Source: Planctomycetales bacterium
GTDB lineage: Bacteria > Planctomycetota > Planctomycetia > Pirellulales > Pirellulaceae
Reading direction: 5' to 3'
Length of the DNA stretch: 64,000 bases
Assembly (NCBI GenBank): GCA_020427005.1
Contig: JAGQOY010000001.1
Location: 129,716 to 193,715, forward strand
Shown here one piece after another: positions 9,020-17,939 of this stretch; the first letter of the stretch is position 1; every line of letters begins with the position of its first letter. Under the pieces are notes generated by a model. It had not been told where the DNA came from. It saw only the letters and a program-made list of their open reading frames with translations, and did not search any database. Position numbers and translations under genes: made by a program.

Positions 9020-9586
9020 TTATTTTCGAGTTTCGTATCTCAATTCTACGATACCCGACGCATGCGCTTTCATCTCGACCAGGTGCAAGGGAAGATCATT
9101 CCCAATTTCCTTGAAGAAACGGATTCCGCAGCCAATCATAGTGGGAACGATAGAGATTCGTATTTCATCGGCAAGCCCTAGTTTCAAGCAAGAGTGACAA
9201 ACATTTGCGCCTCCAACTACCCAAATTGAGCGAAACGCTGGTCGTAAGTGATCATTTACAAAACGCCCCAAATCCCCGCAGTAGAACTGTACCGAGGCTC
9301 GAGATTTCGGAAGTGAACGGCTAGTAAGAACATAGGTAGGCTTCTCTCCGTATGGCCAACCCAGATTTTGGGATTCAAAGCACAACGCTTTCTCATAGGT
9401 ATGCGATCCCATGATGTAGCAATCAATAGATGCCAGAAACTCGTCGAGGCATTCTTGGCTCAAGACTTCGCCTTCCGGAAAACTGTCCGGCGTGTCAAGC
9501 CAATCGACGCTTCCGTCATGGCGTGCGATGAATCCATCGACGCTGGCGGCCATGTGCAGCGTAACTCTGGATGGTTGGTCTTTCAC
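9020..9586 (-). CDS. Dihydrofolate-reductase-like (RibD C-terminal domain) protein
   Basis: The sequence LHMAASVDGFIARHDG near the N-terminus is the typical first strand and loop of RibD_C/DHFR-fold reductases. Later features include YIMGSHTYEKAL, VLTSRSLPKS and IWVVGGANVCHSCLKLGLAD, where the GG corresponds to the NADPH-binding loop. LADEIRISIVPTMIGCGIRFF follows in the usual place. I choose the GTG at 9586 as start because the upstream part of the frame (to 9664) lacks family similarity; no strong ribosome site supports either choice. The length is then about 188 residues. Substrate is unknown, since the family includes many stand-alone reductases outside riboflavin synthesis. Confidence 0.82.
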   Translation of the reverse strand: MKDQPSRVTLHMAASVDGFIARHDGSVDWLDTPDSFPEGEVLSQECLDEFLASIDCYIMGSHTYEKALCFESQNLGWPYGEKPTYVLTSRSLPKSRASVQFYCGDLGRFVNDHLRPAFRSIWVVGGANVCHSCLKLGLADEIRISIVPTMIGCGIRFFKEIGNDLPLHLVEMKAHASGIVELRYETRK

Positions 9587-9882
9587 GATGGAGCCCGAAC
9601 ATAGTACAGCGGCGACAATCTTGACTCTCAGTAGCAACGCGACCTGGACGTGAGACGTAAACAACTGACTACAGCATGGAAGGTTCTCGCCTGATTTCTA
9701 CAACTTATCATGGATGAGACGATTCGACTATACTTCGATCTCGTCGGTGTACCTTGGCACTAGAGACTAGGCGAGGTTCGTTGATGAATTCCTCCATTCC
9801 AATCTTAAGAAGGTCAATCATAACTGTAAGAGAGCGTTGTGGGCCAGATATCGAGTTCGCCTACCGTTTGTCTCTTCTCGCG

Positions 9883-10287
9883 TTATTCCTTGGAAGGCTC
9901 GCCGTGACCATCGAGCGAACTAGGCGATATTGGATTTTGTATTGCAGATCCTAAAAAGCCGTCATCGTCATCATCAATCAATAGAATCTTGTCTAAGCGC
10001 AAAATCGCCAAAACTTCGACGATTGCCGAATTGACATTTGCCAATCGAAATTTCACAGAATCGTTGTTGGCGAGTTTATAGATCTCGACAAGTAAGTTGA
10101 AAACTCCAGAGCTCATGAATTGCACGGTGCATAGATCTAGGACGAGCAATCTATTTGTGTTGGCGCAATCTGCAATATGATTGACCAGGCAAGTCCTAAT
10201 GTCTGGAATCTGATTTTCGCCGACGATTTTGGAATCTCTGATGGCAACGACGACGGTTCCAGGTGTCTGATTGGTGAAAAGTAACAT
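9883..10287 (-). CDS. STAS-domain protein (anti-anti-sigma factor-like)
   Basis: This 134-residue protein fits a stand-alone STAS domain. A first strand (TVVVAIRDSKIVGENQI) is followed by a helix, the central strand LLVLDLCTVQFMSSGVFNLL, and then VKFRLANVNSAIVEVLAIL. The Ser in FMSSGVF occupies the position phosphorylated in SpoIIAA-like antagonists. The C-terminus has a run of Asp residues (IDDDDDG) and a short tail. Such proteins act in partner-switching with anti-sigma kinases, but no kinase or sigma factor is adjacent. The start ATG at 10287 lies 46 bases downstream of the glycosidase stop on the same strand, so cotranscription is possible. Confidence 0.8.
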   Translation of the reverse strand: MLLFTNQTPGTVVVAIRDSKIVGENQIPDIRTCLVNHIADCANTNRLLVLDLCTVQFMSSGVFNLLVEIYKLANNDSVKFRLANVNSAIVEVLAILRLDKILLIDDDDDGFLGSAIQNPISPSSLDGHGEPSKE

Positions 10288-10333
10288 AGCAGCTGCTTGC
10301 GACCATTAGGAATTGTATTTCTGTTCGAGCCCA

Positions 10334-12853
10334 TCATTTGAAGTGGATCGTCGTGAATGAGTACGGTTCGACATTCAAGATGGCAGGCTCAGAAGGGAGC
10401 TGATGGGTGAGCGCGGTTCTCAAAGGCTTGACACGGTCCGGGTGGTCAACTGTGTTATTTGCCTGAAGTGGTGCTGATAGGGAAATAACTTCTGCAGCAG
10501 ATTGCCTCAATGGCTTGCCATTGGTCGCAATTAAAATTTGACGTCTGTCGCCGACGCGATTCACAATGCGAATGATGAATGAAGAGTCGTCCTCAGCTCC
10601 CGATACGACTACGTCTAGCGATTCCTGCTCGTCAGCGTCTGCATGTACGGTAGCTTTCAGGACCCAAGGTTGCCACGCCTCAGCAATCATCTGCGTAACA
10701 TGGCCCGGCGGTTGGAGCCAGACTTTGGAGTTATTGAGGAATAGCAAGCCTTGATCCCACCCGTTATCGTTTTGTCCGTCGGGTTGCAAGCAATTGGCGG
10801 ATAGGGCAACAGGCACGCGTCCATCGCGCATGATTCTCCCAATCATTTCGGCGTTCGCCAAGGCTCGCCGCTGTCGATGGTTGTTGGCGTTCAATTCAAA
10901 GACTACTACCTTATGGCGCGCTCCATCGGCCAAGCTGTCTATCGCATCTACATAAGTAAAAAACGCATTCATGCTTGGCGTGGGGTCAGGACCAGCCGTC
11001 CAAATATGTGTGTCGAACCAAACTTCAGCGTCAAACTCCTTTGCCAGCTTTAGGATCTGTCGATGAGTTGCCAAGGAAGTGATGCCGGCGGGAGAGCCCC
11101 GGAACTGGAAGGGGTCGTTGATCGATTCATCAAACATGAATTCCCCGATTATCAGCGTCAGTTTGGGGTCTGCTCGCCATAGTTCGCGGGCAATGGGTTC
11201 AAATCGCTTCCAATAGTCATCGTTGACTGATTCTTCATTACCGAGCTGAATGAATTTCAACTGATAGGGATTCTCATGGCCATCCAGGACGCGTTTTGCT
11301 CCCCAAGGGCTTGCTGCTGAACCGTTAGCGTACTCAAGGAAATCGAGCATATCCTGAGGTGATTCGTCAATGCTGAAGCAAGGGATTCCCAGGAATCCCG
11401 CAGCTTCGCACAAATTCATGAAATCCAATATGCCCCAGCCATTGCTAGAGTATTCGTACCAATGCCCCACGTACGGCTTGCGCAGGGCACGCGGCCCGAT
11501 CATATTCTTCCAGCGGTAGTCGGGTGGGTTGTCCACCATTGACCCGCCGTATCGCAATGCCGTTATTCCTTGTCCAATAAGTCCCTCAACGACATCCCGC
11601 CTTAGCGGCAAATCATGAAACCTTCCCCAAGGCCCAGGTTGCAACATGACGTAGCCCAACGCCAGTCCGCCAGGCTGTTTGAGTTTCAAAACAAATCTAC
11701 CCTCTCGAGTGGTGGAATTTGGAGTCAAGCTAAAAGTTAATCTGGTCCATTCGGCTGATTCTATAACGATCTTTTGCTCGTCCAGTACTGTTGAGTCAGT
11801 CTCAGCGGAAACCCAAAACTCGCACGGCCTTTCCGCGCGCGCGTAAAGCTCTCCTTCGTAGGTATGTCCACTTTCAAAGGACATTCCCCAGCCGTTCAAA
11901 CCTTGATTGGAGATTCCCCATGTCCCCTGCCCTTCAACAAATTCCATGCGTTGGCTCTGCCTACCAACGAAAGGCTTGGTGCCTGATATCGAGAATAGCC
12001 CCTGAGCATTGCCCGAGCGTATTGGCTGCCACATTCGGCTAATTAACTGAGATTCCATTTCGGATTGGCTGAATGGAATAACCTGCGATCCGTGGCTGGC
12101 TGCGACCAGACGCCGGTACCGAACTGCAGGATGAAACTGCCGAAGCCCCACCTGCCCTGCTCCGCGCAATGGGTCCGAGTCCGTGTATTCCAAAATTTGT
12201 GCGCCATCAACTGAGACTCTGATTACAGCACTCGATAGCGAAACACTGAGGCGCACCCACTGCCGAGTTTCAATGGTGCATGGAGTATCCTGTAGCAAAA
12301 CGAAGTCGTTTCGGTGCCGCCCCAGTCGCAACATTTGTCGGGCGGGATCGAGTGCAATCTCGTAGCCGTGGAAACGATCGACGCCAATTCTTGGGTTGGA
12401 TGTTCGGACAATTAGTCCTGCATTGCCAGCGCTAGCGTCTTCAAACCAGATGTCGACCTGGAATTCATCGTTCTCAGGATATGCTTCCTGCGAAACTAGT
12501 TTGTTGCCATTTGCAACCGGACTGCCCACGACGCCATTGCTGGCAAACCAGTCACCGCCAAATGCGTTGAAGCCACGCAGAGTAGCGGCGGGGGCCGGCT
12601 CTTGGAAACTTTCCCCAAAGATCATTTGGCTATAGATGCCACCATAGATTTCGTGATTGACGTCTTCAATACAAGCGCCTGTCAAATATTGCGAGAGTGA
12701 GTGGAGCCGAGTTTGCCGGTCAATATCTATGTTTATTTTCTGCGTTTGCTGTGCCTGGGACAAACCGCTGGCGATAACAACAATTGACATGGCTTTGATA
12801 AAGTTCAAGGGAATCGCCTTAACTAGAGGTTGCGGTTTCTTGGGCTCAATCAA
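10334..12853 (-). CDS. Secreted GH51-type alpha-L-arabinofuranosidase-like glycosidase
   Basis: The 839-residue protein starts with a hydrophobic segment ending in GLSQAQQ, a likely signal peptide. The text HSLSQYLTGACIEDVNHEIYG begins a GH51-like arm. A DUF1080/laminin-G-like insert follows (about 90-260), then a beta-sandwich binding module (about 300-410). The TIM-barrel part includes FIQLGNEES, where Glu at about residue 540 is the expected acid/base. VVVFELNAN carries the likely nucleophile Glu. A C-terminal beta domain ends the protein. GH51 enzymes release arabinose from plant or algal polysaccharides. TTG at 12853 is the longest start; ATG at 12790 would shorten the signal. The inserted sandwich makes it larger than typical enzymes. 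Confidence 0.82.
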   Translation of the reverse strand: MIEPKKPQPLVKAIPLNFIKAMSIVVIASGLSQAQQTQKINIDIDRQTRLHSLSQYLTGACIEDVNHEIYGGIYSQMIFGESFQEPAPAATLRGFNAFGGDWFASNGVVGSPVANGNKLVSQEAYPENDEFQVDIWFEDASAGNAGLIVRTSNPRIGVDRFHGYEIALDPARQMLRLGRHRNDFVLLQDTPCTIETRQWVRLSVSLSSAVIRVSVDGAQILEYTDSDPLRGAGQVGLRQFHPAVRYRRLVAASHGSQVIPFSQSEMESQLISRMWQPIRSGNAQGLFSISGTKPFVGRQSQRMEFVEGQGTWGISNQGLNGWGMSFESGHTYEGELYARAERPCEFWVSAETDSTVLDEQKIVIESAEWTRLTFSLTPNSTTREGRFVLKLKQPGGLALGYVMLQPGPWGRFHDLPLRRDVVEGLIGQGITALRYGGSMVDNPPDYRWKNMIGPRALRKPYVGHWYEYSSNGWGILDFMNLCEAAGFLGIPCFSIDESPQDMLDFLEYANGSAASPWGAKRVLDGHENPYQLKFIQLGNEESVNDDYWKRFEPIARELWRADPKLTLIIGEFMFDESINDPFQFRGSPAGITSLATHRQILKLAKEFDAEVWFDTHIWTAGPDPTPSMNAFFTYVDAIDSLADGARHKVVVFELNANNHRQRRALANAEMIGRIMRDGRVPVALSANCLQPDGQNDNGWDQGLLFLNNSKVWLQPPGHVTQMIAEAWQPWVLKATVHADADEQESLDVVVSGAEDDSSFIIRIVNRVGDRRQILIATNGKPLRQSAAEVISLSAPLQANNTVDHPDRVKPLRTALTHQLPSEPAILNVEPYSFTTIHFK

Positions 12854-13018
12854 TTTCAGCCAGAGAGCATCCGACGACAGTTGCCAAACAAACTTTGTTC
12901 GCTCGATTGGAAGACAAATTACTGCCAGTGAGGCAACGTCGAAGCCTGACAGTGGTCAAGACCAGAACTGTCCACACCCTATGAACGACTTATTACGTGG
13001 GTGGCACTTACTGAAGTG

Positions 13019-14095
13019 CTACTCCTTGGGACCGACACGTTCTACTTGTACAGGCAGATTCTTTTCCCACTTCTCCAGTTTTTCTTCGTCACTGGGTTCG
13101 ATGAGCGGGCGCACGACGCGTAGTCCAACATGTTGGGCATCGGTAAGATACCAAATGCTCTTCGGATTTTGAGGGTCGCGTTGGATCCACTCTTCGCTGG
13201 ACGCCTGCCTAGCTGCGCTGCGAAGGTCTTCTGGAAATTGGTTCCAACCACCGCCGCGCACGACACGTGGGTAAAGCGTCAGAGGTGCGGCCAGTGGATC
13301 TTGAGTTTCGTCGATTAGTGCCGCATAGCCTTCTTCGTCATATTGATCGAGGACCCATTCTGCCACATTGCCGTGCATATCATGCAAGCCCCACGGATTG
13401 GGTTTTTTCTTGCCAACTTTTTCGTAACCTTCATCTACGTTGTCAAAGTACCATGCGTAGTCGTCCAGGTCGTCGGGATCATCACCGAATGAATAGGCAG
13501 TAGTAGTCCCTGCACGGCACGCATATTCCCATTCTGCTTCGGTTGGCAGCCGGTAGTATCGGCCGGTCTTAGCACTCAACCATTTGCAAAACGTTCGAGC
13601 TGCGTGTTGCGTCATGCTGATGGCTGGAAACCCCTTTTTGCCTAGCCCAAAGCTCATGTCCGTATATGGCTTCGTGGGCTGTGTAATTTGAAATTTGTCG
13701 GCAAACACATCGCGAGGGCTGGGTTCAAGCTTCATAACCTCACGGCGAAATATATCGAGGTCGTCCATCCAAACTTCAAAGACATCCCAAGTGACTTCCG
13801 TTTTGCCCATCCAAAACGCCGATACATGAACCTCACGCTGAGGACCTTCGTCGTCTCGACGTTCGTCTTCTTCGTCTGGACTGCCCATTAGAAAAGTGCC
13901 TGCAGGGATTGGCAGCATTTCGAACTTGGCTTCCGTATGTTCTACGATCTCTACGTAAGGTTTCATTTCGTCCGCAGTACTTGCCTCGGCACTGGGGTTC
14001 TCCAGAACAGGCGGACGCTCCTGAGCGTCAAGCCATACACCGACAAGAGCACATATACAAAAACAAAGCCCGAAAGAAATGCGAGAACTAAACAT
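13019..14095 (-). CDS. SUMF1 / formylglycine-generating-enzyme-domain secreted protein, probably non-catalytic
   Basis: The 358-residue product has an N-terminal signal-like helix (residues 5-24, ending near DAQERP). A full SUMF1 fold follows: FLMGSPDEEDERRDDEGPQ, FWMGKTEVTWDVFEVW, AARTFCKWLSAKTGRYYRLP, EAEWEYACRAGT, NPWGLHDMHGNVAEWV, VVRGGGWNQF and HVGLRVVRP. True formylglycine-generating enzymes carry a catalytic Cys pair shortly after the RGGSW-type motif. Here the segment reads GGGWNQFPEDLRSAARQ with no Cys, so sulfatase maturation is unlikely. Planctomycetes carry many such proteins of unknown role. The start is the ATG at 14095. A six-base inverted repeat (13004-13019) overlaps the stop. 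Confidence 0.88.
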   Translation of the reverse strand: MFSSRISFGLCFCICALVGVWLDAQERPPVLENPSAEASTADEMKPYVEIVEHTEAKFEMLPIPAGTFLMGSPDEEDERRDDEGPQREVHVSAFWMGKTEVTWDVFEVWMDDLDIFRREVMKLEPSPRDVFADKFQITQPTKPYTDMSFGLGKKGFPAISMTQHAARTFCKWLSAKTGRYYRLPTEAEWEYACRAGTTTAYSFGDDPDDLDDYAWYFDNVDEGYEKVGKKKPNPWGLHDMHGNVAEWVLDQYDEEGYAALIDETQDPLAAPLTLYPRVVRGGGWNQFPEDLRSAARQASSEEWIQRDPQNPKSIWYLTDAQHVGLRVVRPLIEPSDEEKLEKWEKNLPVQVERVGPKE

Positions 14096-14175
14096 GTCGA
14101 TTAGAATTTCCTGTATAGAATGGACCCGTGAGGGTGAGTATCACAGTCGAAAGCGTAAGCGGAGCTAGGTGACAA

Positions 14176-15273
14176 TTGTACTTCAAGTTTCGATTTGCCT
14201 ATATCCTGCACTTGGTAGGATTTTCGGTGTCGGTGATGCCCGTCATCTCAAGTGTGCTTGAATCCTCGCTGAGTGCCCAACAAGTCTCACGCGATACTTT
14301 TCCCACTGAACCGGTGGAAAATCGCTTTGAGGTGAGCTTTCCTGCGATGGGCACTCTAATTGCGATAGTCACGTACACAAGTAATCGTGAAGTCGCAGAA
14401 TCAGCCTTCTCGATGGCACGGCAACGTGTCCAAGCAATAGAAAACACACTAACAGACTACGATCCCGAAAGCGAAACTCGCCGATTGACGGACATAGCGG
14501 CCCATGGACCGGTGGTAGTATCCAATGATCTCTGGAATGTATTGATGGCCTGCGACCGTTGGTACCAACTTTCCAATGGCAAGTTTGACGCCAGCCTGGG
14601 GCAAGTTACGCAATTGTGGCGGAAGCACCGGCGTGCAGGTCGTTTGCCAGCGCCAGAACAAGTTGCCGCAGCACTGGAGCAAACTGGATGGTCAAACATT
14701 CGCTTTGATAGGGATAAACACCTTGTAGAATTCCTGAAATCAGGTATCCGGTTGGACTTTGGAGCGATTGGAAAGGGATATGCCGTCGATGCAGTATTTG
14801 ATGTTTTGCAACAGCATGACTTATCCCAATCGCTAGTTAATATGAGTGGCAACATCCGATGCGGCCGCTCGCCACCGGGTGCGAAGTATTGGACTATTGA
14901 AATCGCGGCTCCCAAGTCGGGACAAACGCCTGTTCGACACATCGGGATACAACATTGCGCAGTGGCAACATCGGGCGACCTTTGGCAATTTACAGTTGTT
15001 AATGGAGTGCGACGAAGCCATATTATCGACCCGCGGGCGGGGTATGGCGTACCCGGCCCTTTATCTGTAACTGCCTTCACCGACGGCAGTGCGGCGGATG
15101 CTGATGCCTTGGCCACTGCAGCCTGCATTCTGCCCGATGACGAAGCAATCGCACTGGCCGAATCGCTTGAAGGGGCTGCTTGCCTCATCGTCCGACCCGC
15201 AGAGAACGAAGATGAAACCGGTTCAGAATTCCGGATCCTAGAATCCGCGTCATTTCCCGTCAGCCTGGATTGA
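14176..15273 (+). CDS. apbE: FAD:protein FMN transferase (ApbE family)
   Basis: ApbE enzymes attach FMN covalently to threonine of target proteins using FAD, outside the cytoplasm. The 365-residue product has a signal-like N-terminus to about residue 36. The fold is shown by FPAMGTLIAIVTY, a long helix with AIENTLTDYDPESE, FDASLGQVTQLWR, DFGAIGKGYAVDAV, CAVATSGDLWQF and SHIIDPRAG, ending with DADALATAACI. Translation begins at a TTG (14176-14178), with GGAG and AGGTGA close upstream; an ATG at 14236 is an alternative but would cut the signal. It is divergent from the SUMF1-domain gene. No Rnf or Nqr gene is nearby, so the flavinylation target is unknown. Confidence 0.9.
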   Translation: MYFKFRFAYILHLVGFSVSVMPVISSVLESSLSAQQVSRDTFPTEPVENRFEVSFPAMGTLIAIVTYTSNREVAESAFSMARQRVQAIENTLTDYDPESETRRLTDIAAHGPVVVSNDLWNVLMACDRWYQLSNGKFDASLGQVTQLWRKHRRAGRLPAPEQVAAALEQTGWSNIRFDRDKHLVEFLKSGIRLDFGAIGKGYAVDAVFDVLQQHDLSQSLVNMSGNIRCGRSPPGAKYWTIEIAAPKSGQTPVRHIGIQHCAVATSGDLWQFTVVNGVRRSHIIDPRAGYGVPGPLSVTAFTDGSAADADALATAACILPDDEAIALAESLEGAACLIVRPAENEDETGSEFRILESASFPVSLD

Positions 15274-15457
15274 CCTTGCCTTTGGGATAGGCAGTGAGGA
15301 TTTTCAAGTCTTGATAGGATAGAAGACACGAGCCACAATGGATCGCAGAAGTGCAGCAGCCATCCCGGACCTTTTCACCGATCAGTCGTCAAAGGCAACC
15401 ATAATGCGAAATTCTGCTCCTATTCGATCTTACTCTTTGTAACCGATATTCATTACT

Positions 15458-16870
15458 ATGAAAAAACGTCCTACTTCCAAAGCCCGAAAACCTTCTGCTT
15501 CCCAGCGTTCGAAGGAGCGAGGGGAAAACAATCTGCAGCGTCTGAACAAGATTTTGGCTGGAGCCGGCCTAGGGAGTAGGCGACAGGTCGAAGAGCTAAT
15601 CACCCAAGGCAGAGTGGAAATTGACCGTGAGGTAGTTACCGACCTAGCCTGCAAAGTAGATCCGAATCAGGTTTCAATCAAAGTGGATGGTTCGGCGATC
15701 AAACGATTTCGCCCCGTCTATTTCGCCTTAAACAAACCTTCTGGGGTGCTATCCACCAATAAGGATCCTAGCGGGCGACTTCGCGTTATCGATTTCGTCC
15801 CTGACTCCGACAGAGTTTTTTGCGTTGGCAGGTTGGACCGCAGCAGCGAAGGTCTCATCTTGTTGACCAACGACGGCGACTTGGCCCAGCAGCTTGCACA
15901 CCCTAAATTCGGAGTGCAGAAAACTTATTTTGTTGTAGTACAGGGGACACTGGAAGAAGCCGATCTGCAAAAACTTCGCAAAGGAGTTTACTTGGCTGAA
16001 GGCATTGCGAGAGTGGATGGTGCCACCATCCGAAAGCACCGCAAAGGATGTACTGAAATTGAAATCGTTTTATCTGAGGGCAAGAACCGCGAAATCCGTC
16101 GCATTCTAGCACGAGCGGGACATAAAGTAGTCGTACTCAGGCGTTTGGCTATAGGTCCACTTCGACTAGGGCAACTTCCCGTAGGAGCTTCTCGGCAGTT
16201 AACAGCTAGTGAGGTCAACGCGCTGTACGTAGCAGCTGAAACGGCGCGCAACCCAAAAAGTCGGTCTACAAGACCTGCCGGGAACCAGCCCACAAGAAAA
16301 ACTCGCAAGATCAGCGAGAAAGAAAATTCGCTCTCTGAAGATACACTCGATTCCAGCCTAAACGACAATATCGATCTCAAACAGTGGGACACGCAAGAGC
16401 CGCTATTGCTGGGCAAGCCGGTCAACCTGGATGACGAATCGGATGCAATTGACGTAGATGTTCCGGCACGGTTGAAACATCAGGGAGGCATAGGGGCTGT
16501 TCTAGGGTCTGATGATGACGATGAGTTTTTTAGTGATCTCGGGGACGAGTTTCTGCTTGTCAATGAAGATGACGACGAAGATTCCGAACCACTTGTACCC
16601 ACTCAACAGCGCGCATACGGCGGCAAACGTTTCGGTGACAAACGGAAAACCCAACTCAGGCAAGCCGACCCCAAAAAGACGAGTGCCAAAGGTAGCAGGG
16701 GCAAGTCTAAAGTGCGCAATCAAGCTCGCGCATCGGGGAATCCACGTACCAAAGGTACCAAGCGAGCTACGTCTAAAGGACCTGTCGGCGGCTTGCGAAG
16801 TTCGCGTACCAACAAGTCCAACTCTAGATCTCTGCCCAAGAAAGCTGCAGCAAAGAAGCGTCGAGGCTGA
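15458..16870 (+). CDS. RsuA/RluB-family pseudouridine synthase with long charged C-terminal tail
   Basis: Residues about 24-75 form an S4 RNA-binding domain (LQRLNKILAGAGLGSRRQVEEL). The catalytic domain includes YFALNKPSGVLST and VGRLDRSSEGLILLTNDGDL, whose Asp is the expected catalytic residue; KNREIRRILARAGHKV and RRLAIGPLRLGQLP follow. These enzymes convert specific rRNA uridines to pseudouridine. The catalytic part ends near residue 265. A further 200 residues are low complexity: first acidic (Asp/Glu-rich, to about 380), then Arg/Lys/Ser-rich to the end. The N-terminus is also basic. The tail is far longer than in typical RluB, and may help bind ribosomal RNA. Which of rsuA, rluB, rluE or rluF it matches cannot be decided. 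Confidence 0.9.
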   Translation: MKKRPTSKARKPSASQRSKERGENNLQRLNKILAGAGLGSRRQVEELITQGRVEIDREVVTDLACKVDPNQVSIKVDGSAIKRFRPVYFALNKPSGVLSTNKDPSGRLRVIDFVPDSDRVFCVGRLDRSSEGLILLTNDGDLAQQLAHPKFGVQKTYFVVVQGTLEEADLQKLRKGVYLAEGIARVDGATIRKHRKGCTEIEIVLSEGKNREIRRILARAGHKVVVLRRLAIGPLRLGQLPVGASRQLTASEVNALYVAAETARNPKSRSTRPAGNQPTRKTRKISEKENSLSEDTLDSSLNDNIDLKQWDTQEPLLLGKPVNLDDESDAIDVDVPARLKHQGGIGAVLGSDDDDEFFSDLGDEFLLVNEDDDEDSEPLVPTQQRAYGGKRFGDKRKTQLRQADPKKTSAKGSRGKSKVRNQARASGNPRTKGTKRATSKGPVGGLRSSRTNKSNSRSLPKKAAAKKRRG

Positions 16871-17085
16871 AGTGTTCAAGCGTATTAGAGGTCAGCATCT
16901 ACTTGATGATTTTGGCGTCATTGCCGGGAGGCAGGCTGCTCGCACCCCTGTACCGCCTGCCCCAAAAAACTAGAATGCCGACAACCTTTTGGCAGTTGCT
17001 ATCCACTCTCACAACCAAATTGTTGGCTGACGAAATGGAACTGGTTTGAGCACGCTACGGGTAAGTACAAAGGGAGAGTAGCTAG

Positions 17086-17919
17086 GTGATACATTTTGCG
17101 GACCAGGCCCAGGCGATCGAGGCATCGATAACAGAAAACACGTGTGTCGCAAGCAGTACGATGCGTATACGGCTGACGAGTAGCGAGTTTCGGCAAGCTG
17201 CTTGCCCCGGACAATTCTTCATGTGTCGCAATGTGGATGGCAGTGATCCGCTCATCGGCCGTGCCTTCGCACTTTATGACACAGGGCATGACTGGGTCGA
17301 TTTGGTGTACGCAGTCAAGGGAAAGTTCACGCAGTGGCTAAGAAATCGACCGGCAGGAACAAAACTGGGAGTTTGGGGCCCCTTGGGAAATAGCTTTGCG
17401 TGTACCCCAGTAGATCATTTGATCATGGTGGCGGGAGGCATTGGCCAAACTCCATTTTTGACTCTGGCGCGCGAAGCACTTGGAAAGCAAGCCTATGGTC
17501 AAGGTCGCCGCTGTGGGTACGCCAGCAAAGTGACCTTTTGTTATGGGGCCAAAAGCAGTGAGTACTTTGCGGGGCTTGACGATTTCAAGGCGACGGGAGC
17601 TGAAGTACTTTTGGCAACCGACGATGGTTCTGTTGGACCAGCTCGATTGGTTACCGATCTATTGAATGATGTGCTGGCAAGTTCCTCCAACTTGCAAAGA
17701 CGCATCGTCTGTTGTGGCCCTGAGCCTATGATGCAGCGTGTCGGTGAGATAGCCATCCGAAATGATATTGATTGTCAAGTCTCGATGGAGACACCAATGG
17801 CCTGTGGATTGGGAATATGTTTTACATGTGTGGCCAAAGTTGGCACAGAACAAGAATGGGATTACAAGCGAACGTGTGTTGAAGGGCCAATATTCTCAGC
17901 ACGCGAGATTGTTTGGTAA
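17086..17919 (+). CDS. pyrK: Dihydroorotate dehydrogenase electron-transfer subunit-like flavoprotein (PyrK family)
   Basis: This 277-residue protein resembles PyrK, which passes electrons from NAD to the dihydroorotate dehydrogenase PyrD1B. The ferredoxin-reductase fold shows in CPGQFFMCRN, LIGRAFALYD (flavin site), GPLGNSF and VAGGIGQTPFLTLARE (nucleotide-binding strand). The C-terminal Cys-rich segment CGLGICFTCVAKVG, with a later Cys in KRTCVEGP, binds the [2Fe-2S] cluster. It starts at GTG 17086, with AGGGAGAG about nine bases upstream. No pyrD lies in the window, so the partner must be elsewhere. A related sulfhydrogenase-type reductase subunit is a possible alternative. Confidence 0.85.
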   Translation: MIHFADQAQAIEASITENTCVASSTMRIRLTSSEFRQAACPGQFFMCRNVDGSDPLIGRAFALYDTGHDWVDLVYAVKGKFTQWLRNRPAGTKLGVWGPLGNSFACTPVDHLIMVAGGIGQTPFLTLAREALGKQAYGQGRRCGYASKVTFCYGAKSSEYFAGLDDFKATGAEVLLATDDGSVGPARLVTDLLNDVLASSSNLQRRIVCCGPEPMMQRVGEIAIRNDIDCQVSMETPMACGLGICFTCVAKVGTEQEWDYKRTCVEGPIFSAREIVW

Positions 17920-17939
17920 CGGCCCTTTAGGTTGGACGA

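Noticed and set aside
14457..15338. Long reverse frame of 293 codons opposite apbE
   Set aside because: apbE on the forward strand has clear family motifs; the antisense frame is Ser/Arg-rich without domains.
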